DNA from: Alloacidobacterium sp963823845
Lineage (GTDB): Bacteria; Acidobacteriota; Terriglobia; Terriglobales; Acidobacteriaceae
Assembly (NCBI GenBank): GCA_963823845.1
Contig: CAWGND010000008.1
Location: forward strand, 1,054,001-1,118,000
Reading direction: 5' to 3'
Length of the DNA stretch: 64,000 bases
Below, piece after piece: positions 17,560-25,784 of this stretch. The notes below the pieces were generated by a model that searched no databases, was not told where the DNA came from, and worked only from the letters and a program-made list of their open reading frames with translations. The position numbers and the translations under genes are program-made. Within the stretch, counting starts at the first letter, position 1, and each line of letters starts with the position of its first letter.

Positions 17560-18552
17560 ATGCGTAAAGCACAAAGAATGCTCCTGCCGTTTTTGACCAT
17601 CGCACTGCTGGCTGTTGCCGGGTGCCAGCGTCATTCGCATTCAGAGATGTACTACCTCATCTCTAACAACCTGAAGCTCGCGTACTGGCAAACGGCAGCA
17701 GCAGGATTTAATCAGGCGGCGGCCGAATATCATGTGCAGGCGAAAGTCGTTGGACCGGACACCTATGATGCGCAGGCTGAGCTGACTGAACTGGAGCATG
17801 CCATTGCCGCGAAGCCTGCCGGGATCCTGATCTCAGTCGCGGACGCGACCATGTTTCAAACAGAGATCAACGCTGCGCTCGACGCGGGCATTCCGATCAT
17901 CACGATGGACTCGGACGCTCCGCACAGCCATCGGCTGTTTTTTATCGGCACGAACAATCTGGAGGCGGGACGCCTGGGCGGACAGCGCCTGGTAAGTCAG
18001 CTGCCCGGCGGGAGAGGCAACGTGGTGTTTTTCTCGATGCCCGGCCAGCCGAATCTTGATGAGCGCTTTAAGGGCTACCAGGAGATTTTTTCCGACCATC
18101 CTGGAATCAAGACGGTGGAGGTGGTGGATATCAAGGGCGAAGCGACCGCGGCCTTCGACAAAACCCAGCAATACATGACGCAGACGGGCGATAAAAAGGT
18201 CGACGCCTTTGTCTGCCTGGAGGCCTCGGCGGGAAAGGAAGTGGCGTCGGTGCTGCAGAACGCCAACGCGAAAGACCGCGTATTGATCGCCATGGATGTC
18301 TCTCCCGATATTCTGAACCTGATCAAGAGTGGTGTGATCAATGCGACGATCGCGCAAAAACCTTACACCATGGGGTATTTCGGGTTGAAGTCACTCGCTC
18401 AGATCGCTGAGGATGGACTGAAGACCTTCCGCAGCGATTACAGCGTCGATACGTTCTCGCCGTTTCCGGTGTTTGTGGACACGGGAACAGCGGTGGTGGA
18501 TAAGGTGAATGTAGACCTGTTCAGCAATTCAGCCGCAGCGGCGCAGAAGTAA
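17560..18552 (+). CDS. Sugar-binding periplasmic lipoprotein (LacI/RbsB-type substrate-binding protein)
   Basis: A 330-aa type-1 periplasmic binding protein for an ABC importer or sensor. The lipoprotein signal is clear: MRKAQRMLLPFLTIALLAV then lipobox AGC. The fold follows RbsB-like proteins: MYYLISNNLKLAYWQTAAAGF, EHAIAAKPAGILISVADA, IPIITMDSDAP, RLFFIGTNNLEAGRLGG and VINATIAQKPYTMGYFGL. No ATPase or permease genes are adjacent, so it is an orphan here. The open frame extends far upstream to 16837 but includes a VWFA remnant; ATG at 17560 gives a perfect signal peptide. Confidence 0.87.
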   Translation: MRKAQRMLLPFLTIALLAVAGCQRHSHSEMYYLISNNLKLAYWQTAAAGFNQAAAEYHVQAKVVGPDTYDAQAELTELEHAIAAKPAGILISVADATMFQTEINAALDAGIPIITMDSDAPHSHRLFFIGTNNLEAGRLGGQRLVSQLPGGRGNVVFFSMPGQPNLDERFKGYQEIFSDHPGIKTVEVVDIKGEATAAFDKTQQYMTQTGDKKVDAFVCLEASAGKEVASVLQNANAKDRVLIAMDVSPDILNLIKSGVINATIAQKPYTMGYFGLKSLAQIAEDGLKTFRSDYSVDTFSPFPVFVDTGTAVVDKVNVDLFSNSAAAAQK

Positions 18553-18574
18553 AATCTGGGCCTGTGAACAGGGC

Positions 18575-18913
18575 CTAGCCTGGGGGCCAGTGCATCTGGC
18601 GCCCGCCGATGAGATGCAGATGGAGATGGAAGACTGTCTGGCCTCCGTCTAAACCAGTATTGACGACCGTTCGATAGCCGCCGCTGAGCTGGTGCTCAGC
18701 GGCGAGTTTTTTTGCGACTGCGTGCAGGTGGCCGAGCAGCGCGGTGTCGGCTTCATCTATCTCTGCGAGCGAAGGGATGTGCTTTTTCGGCACGATCAAT
18801 GCGTGTACGGGCGCTTTGGGATCGATGTCGGCAAAGGCGTAAGCGAGATCGTCTTCGTAGAGCTTTTTTGAGGGAATTGTTCCGGCGATGATTCTGCAGA
18901 AGAGGCAATCCAT
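18575..18913 (-). CDS. HIT family nucleotide-binding protein (HinT-like)
   Basis: A 112-aa histidine-triad protein, probably a purine nucleoside phosphoramidase. Seen are the N-terminal CLFCRIIAGTIPSKKLYED, the central ALIVPKKHIPSL, and the catalytic triad TVFHLHLHLIGGR (HxHxH). Length matches bacterial HinT. Cytosolic. It is convergent with the upstream lipoprotein gene, 22 bp apart; the short gap holds a bulged hairpin around GGCCTGTGAACAGGGCC that may terminate both. Confidence 0.95.
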   Translation of the reverse strand: MDCLFCRIIAGTIPSKKLYEDDLAYAFADIDPKAPVHALIVPKKHIPSLAEIDEADTALLGHLHAVAKKLAAEHQLSGGYRTVVNTGLDGGQTVFHLHLHLIGGRQMHWPPG

Positions 18914-18971
18914 GGCGTCAGGATAACGCAGTGGGAGCGGGCCGCGGGGAGTGTCTCAGTTCGAACCGCCC

Positions 18972-19358
18972 CTATCTCGGTCGACCGAAGAACAAGACAT
19001 ACCCATCTGGGTCAGTGATCTCGAAGCCGCGCAGTCCTTCGTGTGTATCTTTGAGCGGTACGCTGAATGCTACCCCGCGACCGACGAACTCCGCAGCGAG
19101 CGCATCAGGGTCATTCACGAGGACATAGGTGTCCCATCGCATAGCGGGATCGCGCTTCGGGTTAGGCAGAGGCTCAGCTTCGCCTGACTTCATAAAAAGC
19201 ATCGCCCCGTCACGACCGACGATGGCAAAGAATGGCTCGTGCTCTGGTTCCAGGTGCCAACACTCAAATCCGAGCTTGTCACGATAGAATGCGATGGCTT
19301 GACCGATGCTGCTTACAATGAAGAACGGGCACATCTTTTCAAGCTTCGGTCCAGTCAC
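18972..19358 (-). CDS. VOC family protein (glyoxalase/bleomycin-resistance type)
   Basis: A 128-aa single-domain vicinal-oxygen-chelate protein made of two beta-alpha-beta-beta-beta modules: IGQAIAFYRDKLGFECWHLE, then YVLVNDPDALAAEFVGRG and FEITDPDGYVLFFGRPR. The terminal Glu/His-type metal ligands are only partly evident. Substrate unknown; members range from lyases to antibiotic-binding proteins. Confidence 0.88.
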   Translation of the reverse strand: MTGPKLEKMCPFFIVSSIGQAIAFYRDKLGFECWHLEPEHEPFFAIVGRDGAMLFMKSGEAEPLPNPKRDPAMRWDTYVLVNDPDALAAEFVGRGVAFSVPLKDTHEGLRGFEITDPDGYVLFFGRPR

Positions 19359-19512
19359 GGGCGTTCATCTCCTGCCTGCCGCCGACTTAAGACGGCTCTC
19401 GCGTCTGCTCTCCAACTATTATAGGAATTCAAACTGAGATACTACCCTGCCACGTTACAACTATTGGCTAATCGGCATTTCCGTTAAAATCAAGATAACG
19501 AGTCAAATCAGC

Positions 19513-20205
19513 ATGTATTTTTCTTCGCGATATGTTTTCAGGTTTCTTGCGGCATGGACGATTGCGCTGGCCGCAACTGCTGCTCTGCCGGCGATGGGTC
19601 AGTTTTCGAATCCGTCCGCTGCTCCAGGCACGCCGGTGCACAATGCCAAGGCGCTGCGCCCGCCTGCCGGCGCGCGAGTTGCCATTTATGAGTTTGAGGA
19701 CCTTGAATGTCCGGACTGCGCGCGCGCGAATCCGCTACTCAAGGAAGCGTCAGAGAAATACCGCATTCCTTGGGTGCGGCATGATTTTCCGCTGCCTTTC
19801 CATACCTGGAGCTTCGATGCGGCGGTAGCGGCGCGGTGGTTCGATACGAAGTCGAAGAAGATGGGCGATGATTTTCGCGACGCCGTGTTTGCAAACCAGG
19901 CAAAGATTACGTCGCAGGACCAGCTGCGAGCGTTTGCGCAGAAGTTTGCCGACGATCATAAGCTGGCGTTTCCGTTTGTGGTCGACCCGCAGGGCAAGCT
20001 GGCGGCTGAGGTGAAAGCGGACTACGACCTGGGGCAGAGTATCGGGATTCAGCACACTCCGACGATCTGGATCGTCACGAACAAGACGAGCGGCACACCA
20101 TTTGTTGAGGTCGTTGACCGCGCGCGGCTTTATGAGCTGATCGATCAGGCGTTGGCGGAGACCAAGGCCGGGCCGGCTGCGGCGCATCATGCGAGCGGGA
20201 AATAA
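19513..20205 (+). CDS. Exported DsbA-like thioredoxin-fold protein
   Basis: A 230-aa periplasmic thioredoxin-fold protein. A signal peptide (AAWTIALAATAALPAMGQ) precedes YEFEDLECPDCARANP, holding the CPDC redox motif. The helical insertion and the cis-proline loop (IQHTPTIWIV) complete the DsbA/Thioredoxin_4 fold. It would oxidise or isomerise disulfides in exported proteins; direction of electron flow cannot be told. It is 41 bp upstream of the FmdB-like gene on the same strand. Confidence 0.9.
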   Translation: MYFSSRYVFRFLAAWTIALAATAALPAMGQFSNPSAAPGTPVHNAKALRPPAGARVAIYEFEDLECPDCARANPLLKEASEKYRIPWVRHDFPLPFHTWSFDAAVAARWFDTKSKKMGDDFRDAVFANQAKITSQDQLRAFAQKFADDHKLAFPFVVDPQGKLAAEVKADYDLGQSIGIQHTPTIWIVTNKTSGTPFVEVVDRARLYELIDQALAETKAGPAAAHHASGK

Positions 20206-20246
20206 TCCGCGTTTGAATGAATTTCGTTTTTTGAGGGGAGTCATCC

Positions 20247-20573
20247 GTGCCGCTGTACGAGTATCGGTGTAAAGCCTGCGGGCATCAGTTTGAGAAGATT
20301 CAAAGCTTCAGCGCTCCGGAAGAGAAGGTGTGTCCGGTGTGCGGGGGCGAGCTAGAGAAGTTGCTGTCTGCGCCCGCTGTGCAGTTCAAGGGGTCGGGCT
20401 GGTATGTGACCGACTACGCGGCTAAGGGTGGCAACAAAACTGCGGCCGCTTCGGGATCGACCGATGGCAATGCCAGCAAGAGTGAGAGTGAGAGCAAGCC
20501 TGCGGCCTCTAAGGAGAACAGCACTCCGGCGTCGGCGCCTGCATCGACGCCTTCCTCGACGAAGAGCGAATAG
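20247..20573 (+). CDS. FmdB family zinc-ribbon protein
   Basis: A 108-aa protein. The N-terminal FmdB/CxxC_CXXC_SSSS zinc ribbon is MPLYEYRCKACGHQFEKIQS with a second CPVCGG knuckle, then LEKLLSAPAVQFKGSGWYVTDY. The C-terminal 50 residues are low-complexity Ser/Ala/Lys. GTG start at 20247 has TGAGGGGAG upstream. Function is unclear; FmdB was proposed as a regulator in methylotrophs. Confidence 0.9.
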   Translation: MPLYEYRCKACGHQFEKIQSFSAPEEKVCPVCGGELEKLLSAPAVQFKGSGWYVTDYAAKGGNKTAAASGSTDGNASKSESESKPAASKENSTPASAPASTPSSTKSE

Positions 20574-20575
20574 CG

Positions 20576-21313
20576 TCAGCGCTTCATCAGCAACTGTAGA
20601 GGGTCGCCTGGGCTGCGGAGCTGAAGCACGAAGGCCTCGGCTCTTTTGTAGCCGCTTTCTATGCCTCGGAAGGCTGCGACATCATCCTGCAATTTGTAGT
20701 AGCGGTCGGGGGTCTGGCTGGCGTGCGCGTAGCATGCAGCATGCTTTACCGGTTCCTGATCCGTGATGTCGATGTAGTGCGTTGGCGAAAATTGCAGCGT
20801 GTCTTCGCCGTCTGAAACTTCGTAATAGTAGAGCCCGAAACTTTGCTTCGAGTTCTTCCATGCGTCGTAGGTCAGCATGGTGATGGCGCGGTGATCGCGG
20901 TGGTTGTCGATGGGCCACTGGGTGAAGACGAGATCCGGTTTCTCCGCGTCGATGAGTTTCGCGAAGGACTCGTAGTGAGCGTTGTCGACGATGGCGTGGC
21001 CATTTTCCTGATCGGCATATAACGGGCGCGCTTTCAGGGCTTCGCAGGCCTTTTTCGCCTCGGCGATGCGCGCTGTTGGCGGGGTCGGCGGCCATCCCCC
21101 GTTATTGAGATAGAGCAGGACGACTTCATGACCAAGGCTGGTGAAGCGGGCTACTGTTCCGCCGCAGCCATATTCGGGATCTCCAGGATGACCGCCGCAG
21201 ACGATTACTTTTAGCTTGGGCTGATCGCTCAACGCTTTTGCTTGTGGCGCTCCGAGAGCGATTGCTGAGGCCGTTGCCGTTGCCAACATTTCTCGTCGTG
21301 TCAGGTTCTTCAT
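20576..21313 (-). CDS. Exported PIG-L / LmbE-like deacetylase family protein
   Basis: A 245-aa protein with a twin-arginine signal (MKNLTRREMLATATASAI). The PIG-L fold is clear (VIVCGGHPGDPEYGCGG; later WPIDNHRDHRAI), with zinc ligands His in HPGD, Asp in HPGD and His in HRDH. The usual AHPDDE active-site motif reads GHPGDPE, so the first Asp, the general base in MshB-type enzymes, is Gly. It may be a conserved subfamily with another base, or a weakened enzyme. It ends 2 bp from the convergent FmdB-like gene. Confidence 0.87.
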   Translation of the reverse strand: MKNLTRREMLATATASAIALGAPQAKALSDQPKLKVIVCGGHPGDPEYGCGGTVARFTSLGHEVVLLYLNNGGWPPTPPTARIAEAKKACEALKARPLYADQENGHAIVDNAHYESFAKLIDAEKPDLVFTQWPIDNHRDHRAITMLTYDAWKNSKQSFGLYYYEVSDGEDTLQFSPTHYIDITDQEPVKHAACYAHASQTPDRYYKLQDDVAAFRGIESGYKRAEAFVLQLRSPGDPLQLLMKR

Positions 21314-21488
21314 GTCGATGCGGAGCCTTTCTGGAGGAAATGCTTTGGGTGTTGGTGCCTGAAATACTCAAGTCTCGTGGCACTGCTGATATCGCATGGA
21401 TTCTTTCCTTCAGCTTCGGCTCAGGACAGGCTCTCCCGTTGCTCGTCAGAATGACGTCTGCTATCTCTTGTGGCCACGGTAAGAACGC

Positions 21489-22250
21489 CTAGAGGTTCAG
21501 TTTCTTGAAAATCGAACCGGGGATCGAGCGGATGATCAGCATGATCAGTGCCCAGATCGGCGGCACATAGGCTACATCCTTACGCTTTTCTATGGCTTTG
21601 AGAATGCCACGGCCTACTGCGGATGGATGCGCGAACAGGGCGTTCTGCGGCAGATGGGCTGTCATTGGGGTCGATACGAATCCTGGCTTGATGGTCAGGA
21701 CATGCACACCGCTGCGGTCAATGCGGTTGCGCACGCCGTCGAGAAAGATGTTCAGCGCGCCCTTGGATGCCCCGTAGATGTAGTTGCTCTTGCGTCCGCG
21801 GTCTCCGGCTACGGATGAAATGACGGCCAGCGTTCCCTGGCGCGTCGCCTCGAAATAGTTTGCCAACCAGGTAATGAGCGAGACGGCGGAGAGGAAGTTT
21901 GTCTTCAGAATGGCTTCGGTCGCGGTGTAGTCGGCTTGGGCTTTTTCCTGATCGCCGAGCACGCCGTGTGCGAGAAGCGCGAGGTCGATGGTTTCCAACT
22001 CTTTGATTGCTTCAGCCAGCATCGTCTGGTGCGCGGCGGTGTCGTCGAGGTCTATGGCCTGCATGAAGACTGCGGATGCGCCGCGCGTGCGCAGATCGCT
22101 TGCCACTACGGTCAGCTTCTGAGGGTTGCGCGCTACCAGATAGAAGCTGGCGCCTTGCTCGGCCAGCGGACGCATAACGCCGGCGGCGATGGCAGATGTT
22201 GCACCGAGAATCAGAACGCGAGAAGGAGATTGTTTGTGCGCGCTAGCCAC
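21489..22250 (-). CDS. SDR family reductase, DprE2-like
   Basis: A 253-aa short-chain dehydrogenase/reductase. The Rossmann motif is LILGATSAIAAGVMRPLAEQ and the catalytic pair is YIYGASKGALN (YxxxK), followed by a hydrophobic C-terminal helix (WALIMLIIRSIPGSIFK) that may tether it to the membrane. It overlaps the DprE1-like gene by 8 bp. In the mycobacterial pathway DprE2 reduces the 2-keto intermediate made by DprE1 to the arabinose epimer; the same role here is inferred from context. Confidence 0.87.
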   Translation of the reverse strand: MASAHKQSPSRVLILGATSAIAAGVMRPLAEQGASFYLVARNPQKLTVVASDLRTRGASAVFMQAIDLDDTAAHQTMLAEAIKELETIDLALLAHGVLGDQEKAQADYTATEAILKTNFLSAVSLITWLANYFEATRQGTLAVISSVAGDRGRKSNYIYGASKGALNIFLDGVRNRIDRSGVHVLTIKPGFVSTPMTAHLPQNALFAHPSAVGRGILKAIEKRKDVAYVPPIWALIMLIIRSIPGSIFKKLNL

Positions 22251-23571
22251 GGCCCGTGACCCTTTGCCAGAACGCCGAGTCGAATGCAGGGTCGATGTAG
22301 CGCGCGAATGCCTGCCATTGCGGGTAGAAGGACTGGAACTGTGCGGCGCTCATGCGCGCGTCCTTGGCGGGGTAGATACGGCCTCCATGTTCCTCAGTGA
22401 TGTGTGCCAGCCGGTCGAGGAGGTCGAAGCTTACTTCGGCGCGAACGGGGAAATCGAGAGCGAGCGTGATGCCCGGCGCGGGGAAGGAGAGCATGCCGGG
22501 CGACGGTACATCGCCAAATACCTTGATGACGGCGAGAAACGAGGCGAGGCCGGATACGGTGATGGCCTTCATCATTTTGACGATGCCCATCTGCTGATCC
22601 GCCTCCCAGGGGAGCACGCACTGGAACTGCAGAAAGCCGCTTTTGCCATACATGCGGTTCCAGTGGAGAAGGCTGTCGAGGGGATAGAAGAACGGTTCGT
22701 AATCGACAAGCCCTGTTTTTTCCTTGCCGAACTGCTTGTTGTAGTAGAGCGCGTTGAAGAGGCCGATGGTGAAGTGGTTTAGGGCAAACTCCGGGAGATC
22801 GAGGGGAAGCGTGAGCCAGGGCTCTTTGCTGCGTTCGAGCGGAGCGGATTGTTCGCTGTGATCGCCCTGCATGAAGATGCCGCGGGCGAAGTTAGTACCT
22901 GTAGCCACGCAGTCGAGCCATGCGACGGTGTATTCCGTATGCGTGCTGGCTGCGGACAGCGCGACAAACTCTTCGATGCCGACGAATTTTGTTCCTCTGT
23001 ATTGAATTCTGCGCGAGACGATGGGGCGCAGGCGAACCTCGGCCCAGGTGATCAGACCGGTCAATCCCATGCCGCCGACAGTTGCCGAAAACCAGTCGGT
23101 ATTTTCAGTTGGACTGCACTCGAAGCGCGCGCCATCGGAGCGGACAAGCTCGAAGCGCAGCACATGGCGGCCGAAGGTTCCGGCGACGTGGTGGTTTTTG
23201 CCGTGAATGTCGTTGGCAATTGCTCCACCGACGGTTACATATTTCGTTCCCGGCGAGACGGGCAGAAAAAAACCGCGCGGCACGGCGAAGTCGAGAATTT
23301 CCGCGAGCGTGACGCCGGCCTCGCAGCGCAGGACGCCGGTTGCGCGATCGAAGTGAAGAAAACGGTCGATGCCGCGCGTTTTCACGAGCGTGCCCTGCTC
23401 CAGCAGGCAGACATCACCGTAGCTGCGCCCTGCGCCTACGGGCAGAATTTTTGTTTCCGGAGGATGCGGAAGGGGGAAATCGGTGGTCCAGCTTAAGGGG
23501 ACCACTTCGGCGGCTTCCAATTTCGGATAGCGTCCCCATGATTCAAACTTCGGCTGCGAGTTGCGTGGCAT
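22243..23571 (-). CDS. FAD-dependent oxidase, DprE1-like (decaprenylphosphoryl-ribose 2'-oxidase family)
   Basis: A 442-aa vanillyl-alcohol-oxidase-fold flavoprotein. The FAD-binding parts are VGAGRSYGDVCL (~46-57), LPVSPGTKYVTVGGAIANDI and HGKNHHVAGTFG; the substrate cap contains GFLQFQCVLPWE. The C-terminal segment IYPAKDAR holds the Lys (403) matching the essential Lys418 of mycobacterial DprE1. The benzothiazinone-target Cys387 position is Ala371 (PGITLALDFP). It would oxidise C2' of a polyprenyl-phosphoryl ribose. It sits between UbiA-HAD and the DprE2-like gene on the same strand. Confidence 0.9.
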   Translation of the reverse strand: MPRNSQPKFESWGRYPKLEAAEVVPLSWTTDFPLPHPPETKILPVGAGRSYGDVCLLEQGTLVKTRGIDRFLHFDRATGVLRCEAGVTLAEILDFAVPRGFFLPVSPGTKYVTVGGAIANDIHGKNHHVAGTFGRHVLRFELVRSDGARFECSPTENTDWFSATVGGMGLTGLITWAEVRLRPIVSRRIQYRGTKFVGIEEFVALSAASTHTEYTVAWLDCVATGTNFARGIFMQGDHSEQSAPLERSKEPWLTLPLDLPEFALNHFTIGLFNALYYNKQFGKEKTGLVDYEPFFYPLDSLLHWNRMYGKSGFLQFQCVLPWEADQQMGIVKMMKAITVSGLASFLAVIKVFGDVPSPGMLSFPAPGITLALDFPVRAEVSFDLLDRLAHITEEHGGRIYPAKDARMSAAQFQSFYPQWQAFARYIDPAFDSAFWQRVTGRG

Positions 23572-23770
23572 TCTTCTCCATCGTAACGGATGAGGGTTGT
23601 GGATAGGTCCGCGTGACGTCTCTGAAGTTCATGCCATATTTGCAAGAATTGGCGGTGTGCCAATGATAGGAAAGGCAGATCCTTCCCCTTCACTCCGTTC
23701 AGGGTCTGGATGACAGCATTTGGTAGTGTCTCAGTTTAATTGACCGAGGTCACTCAATGGGCCCGTGCGC

Positions 23771-25231
23771 CTAGAGGGAGGCGAATGCCGCGACGACGGC
23801 GACGGCCAGTCCCATCAGAAGGCTCATGCGGTCGGTCACGGCAAAGATGACCGGGTCTTCGTTCATCTGTCCGCGCGAGGCAAGGAGCCATACTCGGCTG
23901 ATCCAGAGCAACATCAGTGGAACGATCAGCCACAGGCGGACGGGGTGAGCATAAAGCCTGGTGATGTTGCTGCCGTTAATGTAGAGCGAAAATACGACGA
24001 CCGCAGCGTAGGCACTGGCCGTGCCGAAACTGCGCAGTTGTTCAATGTCGGAGATCACGTACCCACGTCCATTCGACGGCGCGGTGCCTTGTTCGCGCAG
24101 GTTCTGCATCTCGCTGAAGCGTTTGACTATGGCGAGACTGAAGAAGAGGAAGACCGAGAAGCCGGCGAGCCAAGTTGAGATGGCTGTGCCGGTGGCTGCT
24201 CCCCCTGCGAGCATGCGTACCGTGTACAGGCCGGAGAGAATAAGCACGTCGACCAGGACGACTTTTTTCAATACCAGCGAATAGCTCAGGGTGACGGCGA
24301 GATAGAGCACCAGCCAGCCGCGAAATTCCTCGGGCAGGAGTAGCGTACCCAAAAATGCTGCGATGAGGAGCGCAGTGGCGAGGACTACGCCGGTTGACGC
24401 CTGCAAATCTCCGGCAGCAAAAGGGCGGAAGCGTTTTTTAGGGTGCCTACGGTCTGTTTCAATGTCGAGCAGATCGTTGACGATGTAGGTAGCCGAGGCG
24501 CAGAAGCTGAAGCAGAAAAAGGCGAGAAGAGCCTGGAAGATCAGAGACAGCTTCAGAGTATGGGCCAGCAAAAGCGGCACAAAGATCAGCACGTTTTTCG
24601 CCCACTGGTGTAGGCGAATCGCTTTGAGAAGCGCTTTTCCTCGCGAGACACGGTCTTCGAAGTGCTGGTGGATATTGATGTTGCGAGACTTGATGAGGAC
24701 CCGCAAGGACGCATGGGGATTGGCCAGCATGGCCGCTCCGGCGCTTTCGAGGAGCGGCAGATCGGGCTTGGCATTGCCGATGTAATCAAAATCCTGGCCG
24801 TGAAATTCAGCACGAAGGCTTGCCAGCTTGTTGCCGCCGGTGAGGTTGGTGCTGCCGTCGCTGGCCAGCACGCCATCGAAGATCCCCAGATGCTCCGCAA
24901 CCGTCTCGGCGAGTCGGGCATCGGCGCCGGTGGTCAGGTAAATCCGGCGGCCGTGCTGGCGTTCCTGTTCGAGATACCTAAGCAGTGGGCGGTTGTAAGG
25001 GAGATGCGCCACATCCAGCGAAACAATATTGCTTACCTGCTCTTTGAATGCTGCCTTACCGTCCAGTACCCAGCGGAAGGTTTTGAGGGCGCTGCGCGGG
25101 TGCGAGCGCAGGAGCACAAGCAGGGAGTCAACCAGCGTGTCGCTTTTGACGAGCGTGCCGTCCAAGTCGACGCAAAGGGGATGTAGCAGATCCGAATCGG
25201 GCTGCGGCTGAATTTGCGCGAGGGAGTGCAA
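23771..25231 (-). CDS. UbiA prenyltransferase with N-terminal HAD domain (polyprenyl-phosphate phosphoribosyltransferase-like)
   Basis: A 486-aa fusion. Residues 15-190 are a HAD phosphatase-like domain (nucleophile D22-L-D24-G-T; GNAKPDLPLL as the acidic loop). From ~200 the UbiA membrane domain begins with LHQWAKNVLIFVPLLLAH. The Mg-binding motif N252-D-L-L-D-I-E-T-D follows, with 7-9 helices. The HQWAKN opening matches decaprenyl-phosphate phosphoribosyltransferases, so PRPP plus polyprenyl phosphate is the likely reaction, with HAD removing the 5'-phosphate. TTG start at 25231 follows AGGAG by 6 nt. Confidence 0.88.
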   Translation of the reverse strand: MHSLAQIQPQPDSDLLHPLCVDLDGTLVKSDTLVDSLLVLLRSHPRSALKTFRWVLDGKAAFKEQVSNIVSLDVAHLPYNRPLLRYLEQERQHGRRIYLTTGADARLAETVAEHLGIFDGVLASDGSTNLTGGNKLASLRAEFHGQDFDYIGNAKPDLPLLESAGAAMLANPHASLRVLIKSRNINIHQHFEDRVSRGKALLKAIRLHQWAKNVLIFVPLLLAHTLKLSLIFQALLAFFCFSFCASATYIVNDLLDIETDRRHPKKRFRPFAAGDLQASTGVVLATALLIAAFLGTLLLPEEFRGWLVLYLAVTLSYSLVLKKVVLVDVLILSGLYTVRMLAGGAATGTAISTWLAGFSVFLFFSLAIVKRFSEMQNLREQGTAPSNGRGYVISDIEQLRSFGTASAYAAVVVFSLYINGSNITRLYAHPVRLWLIVPLMLLWISRVWLLASRGQMNEDPVIFAVTDRMSLLMGLAVAVVAAFASL

Positions 25232-25243
25232 ATCAGTCTCCTA

Positions 25244-25273
25244 TATTTGATTATCGCCTATTTGATTATCGCC
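25244..25273 (-). repeat. 15-bp tandem duplication upstream of the UbiA-HAD gene
   Basis: TATTTGATTATCGCC occurs twice without a gap. On the coding (minus) strand each copy contains GATAAT, a good -10 hexamer, so the duplication doubles a possible promoter element just before the AGGAG ribosome site. No convincing -35 is seen. Confidence 0.6.
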
Positions 25274-25447
25274 CGGATGGCCCGCTGGGAAACAAGTTTT
25301 TGACAATAGGCCCGGGCCCACTGTGACTTTTAATGTTTTGCTCACAATCAGATCGGGGATCTGCGGCCTGATGGCATGGTCCGGTTGTGACATGCTCCGG
25401 CAACCGGCGGTTGATGCGCGCCCTTCATTAGAATGGAATCATCAGCG

Positions 25448-25576
25448 ATGAACGAAGAGCAGTCTCAACATCCGAGCGGCCCCTCATGGGCGACCATGCT
25501 TGTTTTGCTTTTCCTCGCGATTGCAGTAGCGACCGGCATTGCCTATTGGATGATCTTCCCTTATGTCCATCGCTAG
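25448..25576 (+). CDS. 42-aa single-helix membrane protein
   Basis: A short ORF, MNEEQSQHPSGPSWATML followed by one transmembrane helix (VLLFLAIAVATGIAYWMIF) and a short YVHR tail. The amphipathic layout (polar acidic N-terminus, single helix, basic end) and compact fit between neighbours argue it is real. Its TAG stop shares the CTAG with the convergent Trm112-like stop. Function unknown. Confidence 0.5.
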   Translation: MNEEQSQHPSGPSWATMLVLLFLAIAVATGIAYWMIFPYVHR

Positions 25577-25749
25577 CCAGTGGGCTGTTGTGCGCGATCT
25601 GCCAGCAGGATTGGAATCCCGTCTTCAATCGGGTACCTGCGCTGGCACTGACCGCAGCGTATCTGGTTGCTTTCCGCGACCAGGCTGCCGTGGCACACAG
25701 GACAGGCCAGCATGGCCAGTACGTCCGGGGAAAGTCCCTTGTCCTTCAT
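25573..25749 (-). CDS. Trm112-like small zinc-ribbon protein
   Basis: A 58-aa protein with the Trm112/YcaR pattern: LAMLACPVCHGSL, then IRCGQCQRRYPIEDGIPILL (two CxxC pairs, the first Cys pair binding with the second). Members activate methyltransferases or act as small chaperone-like partners; the partner is unknown here. ATG at 25749 is chosen because the family begins close to the first Cys pair. It is divergent from folD, 35 bp away. Confidence 0.88.
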   Translation of the reverse strand: MKDKGLSPDVLAMLACPVCHGSLVAESNQIRCGQCQRRYPIEDGIPILLADRAQQPTG

Positions 25750-25784
25750 GCCAACAGTGTACGCATCCTTTACCATGAGCAGAG

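Noticed and set aside
18949..23745. Shared AGTGTCTCAGTT at about 18953 and 23733 as an insertion-sequence end
   Set aside because: Only 12 bases agree and no second end or transposase is found.
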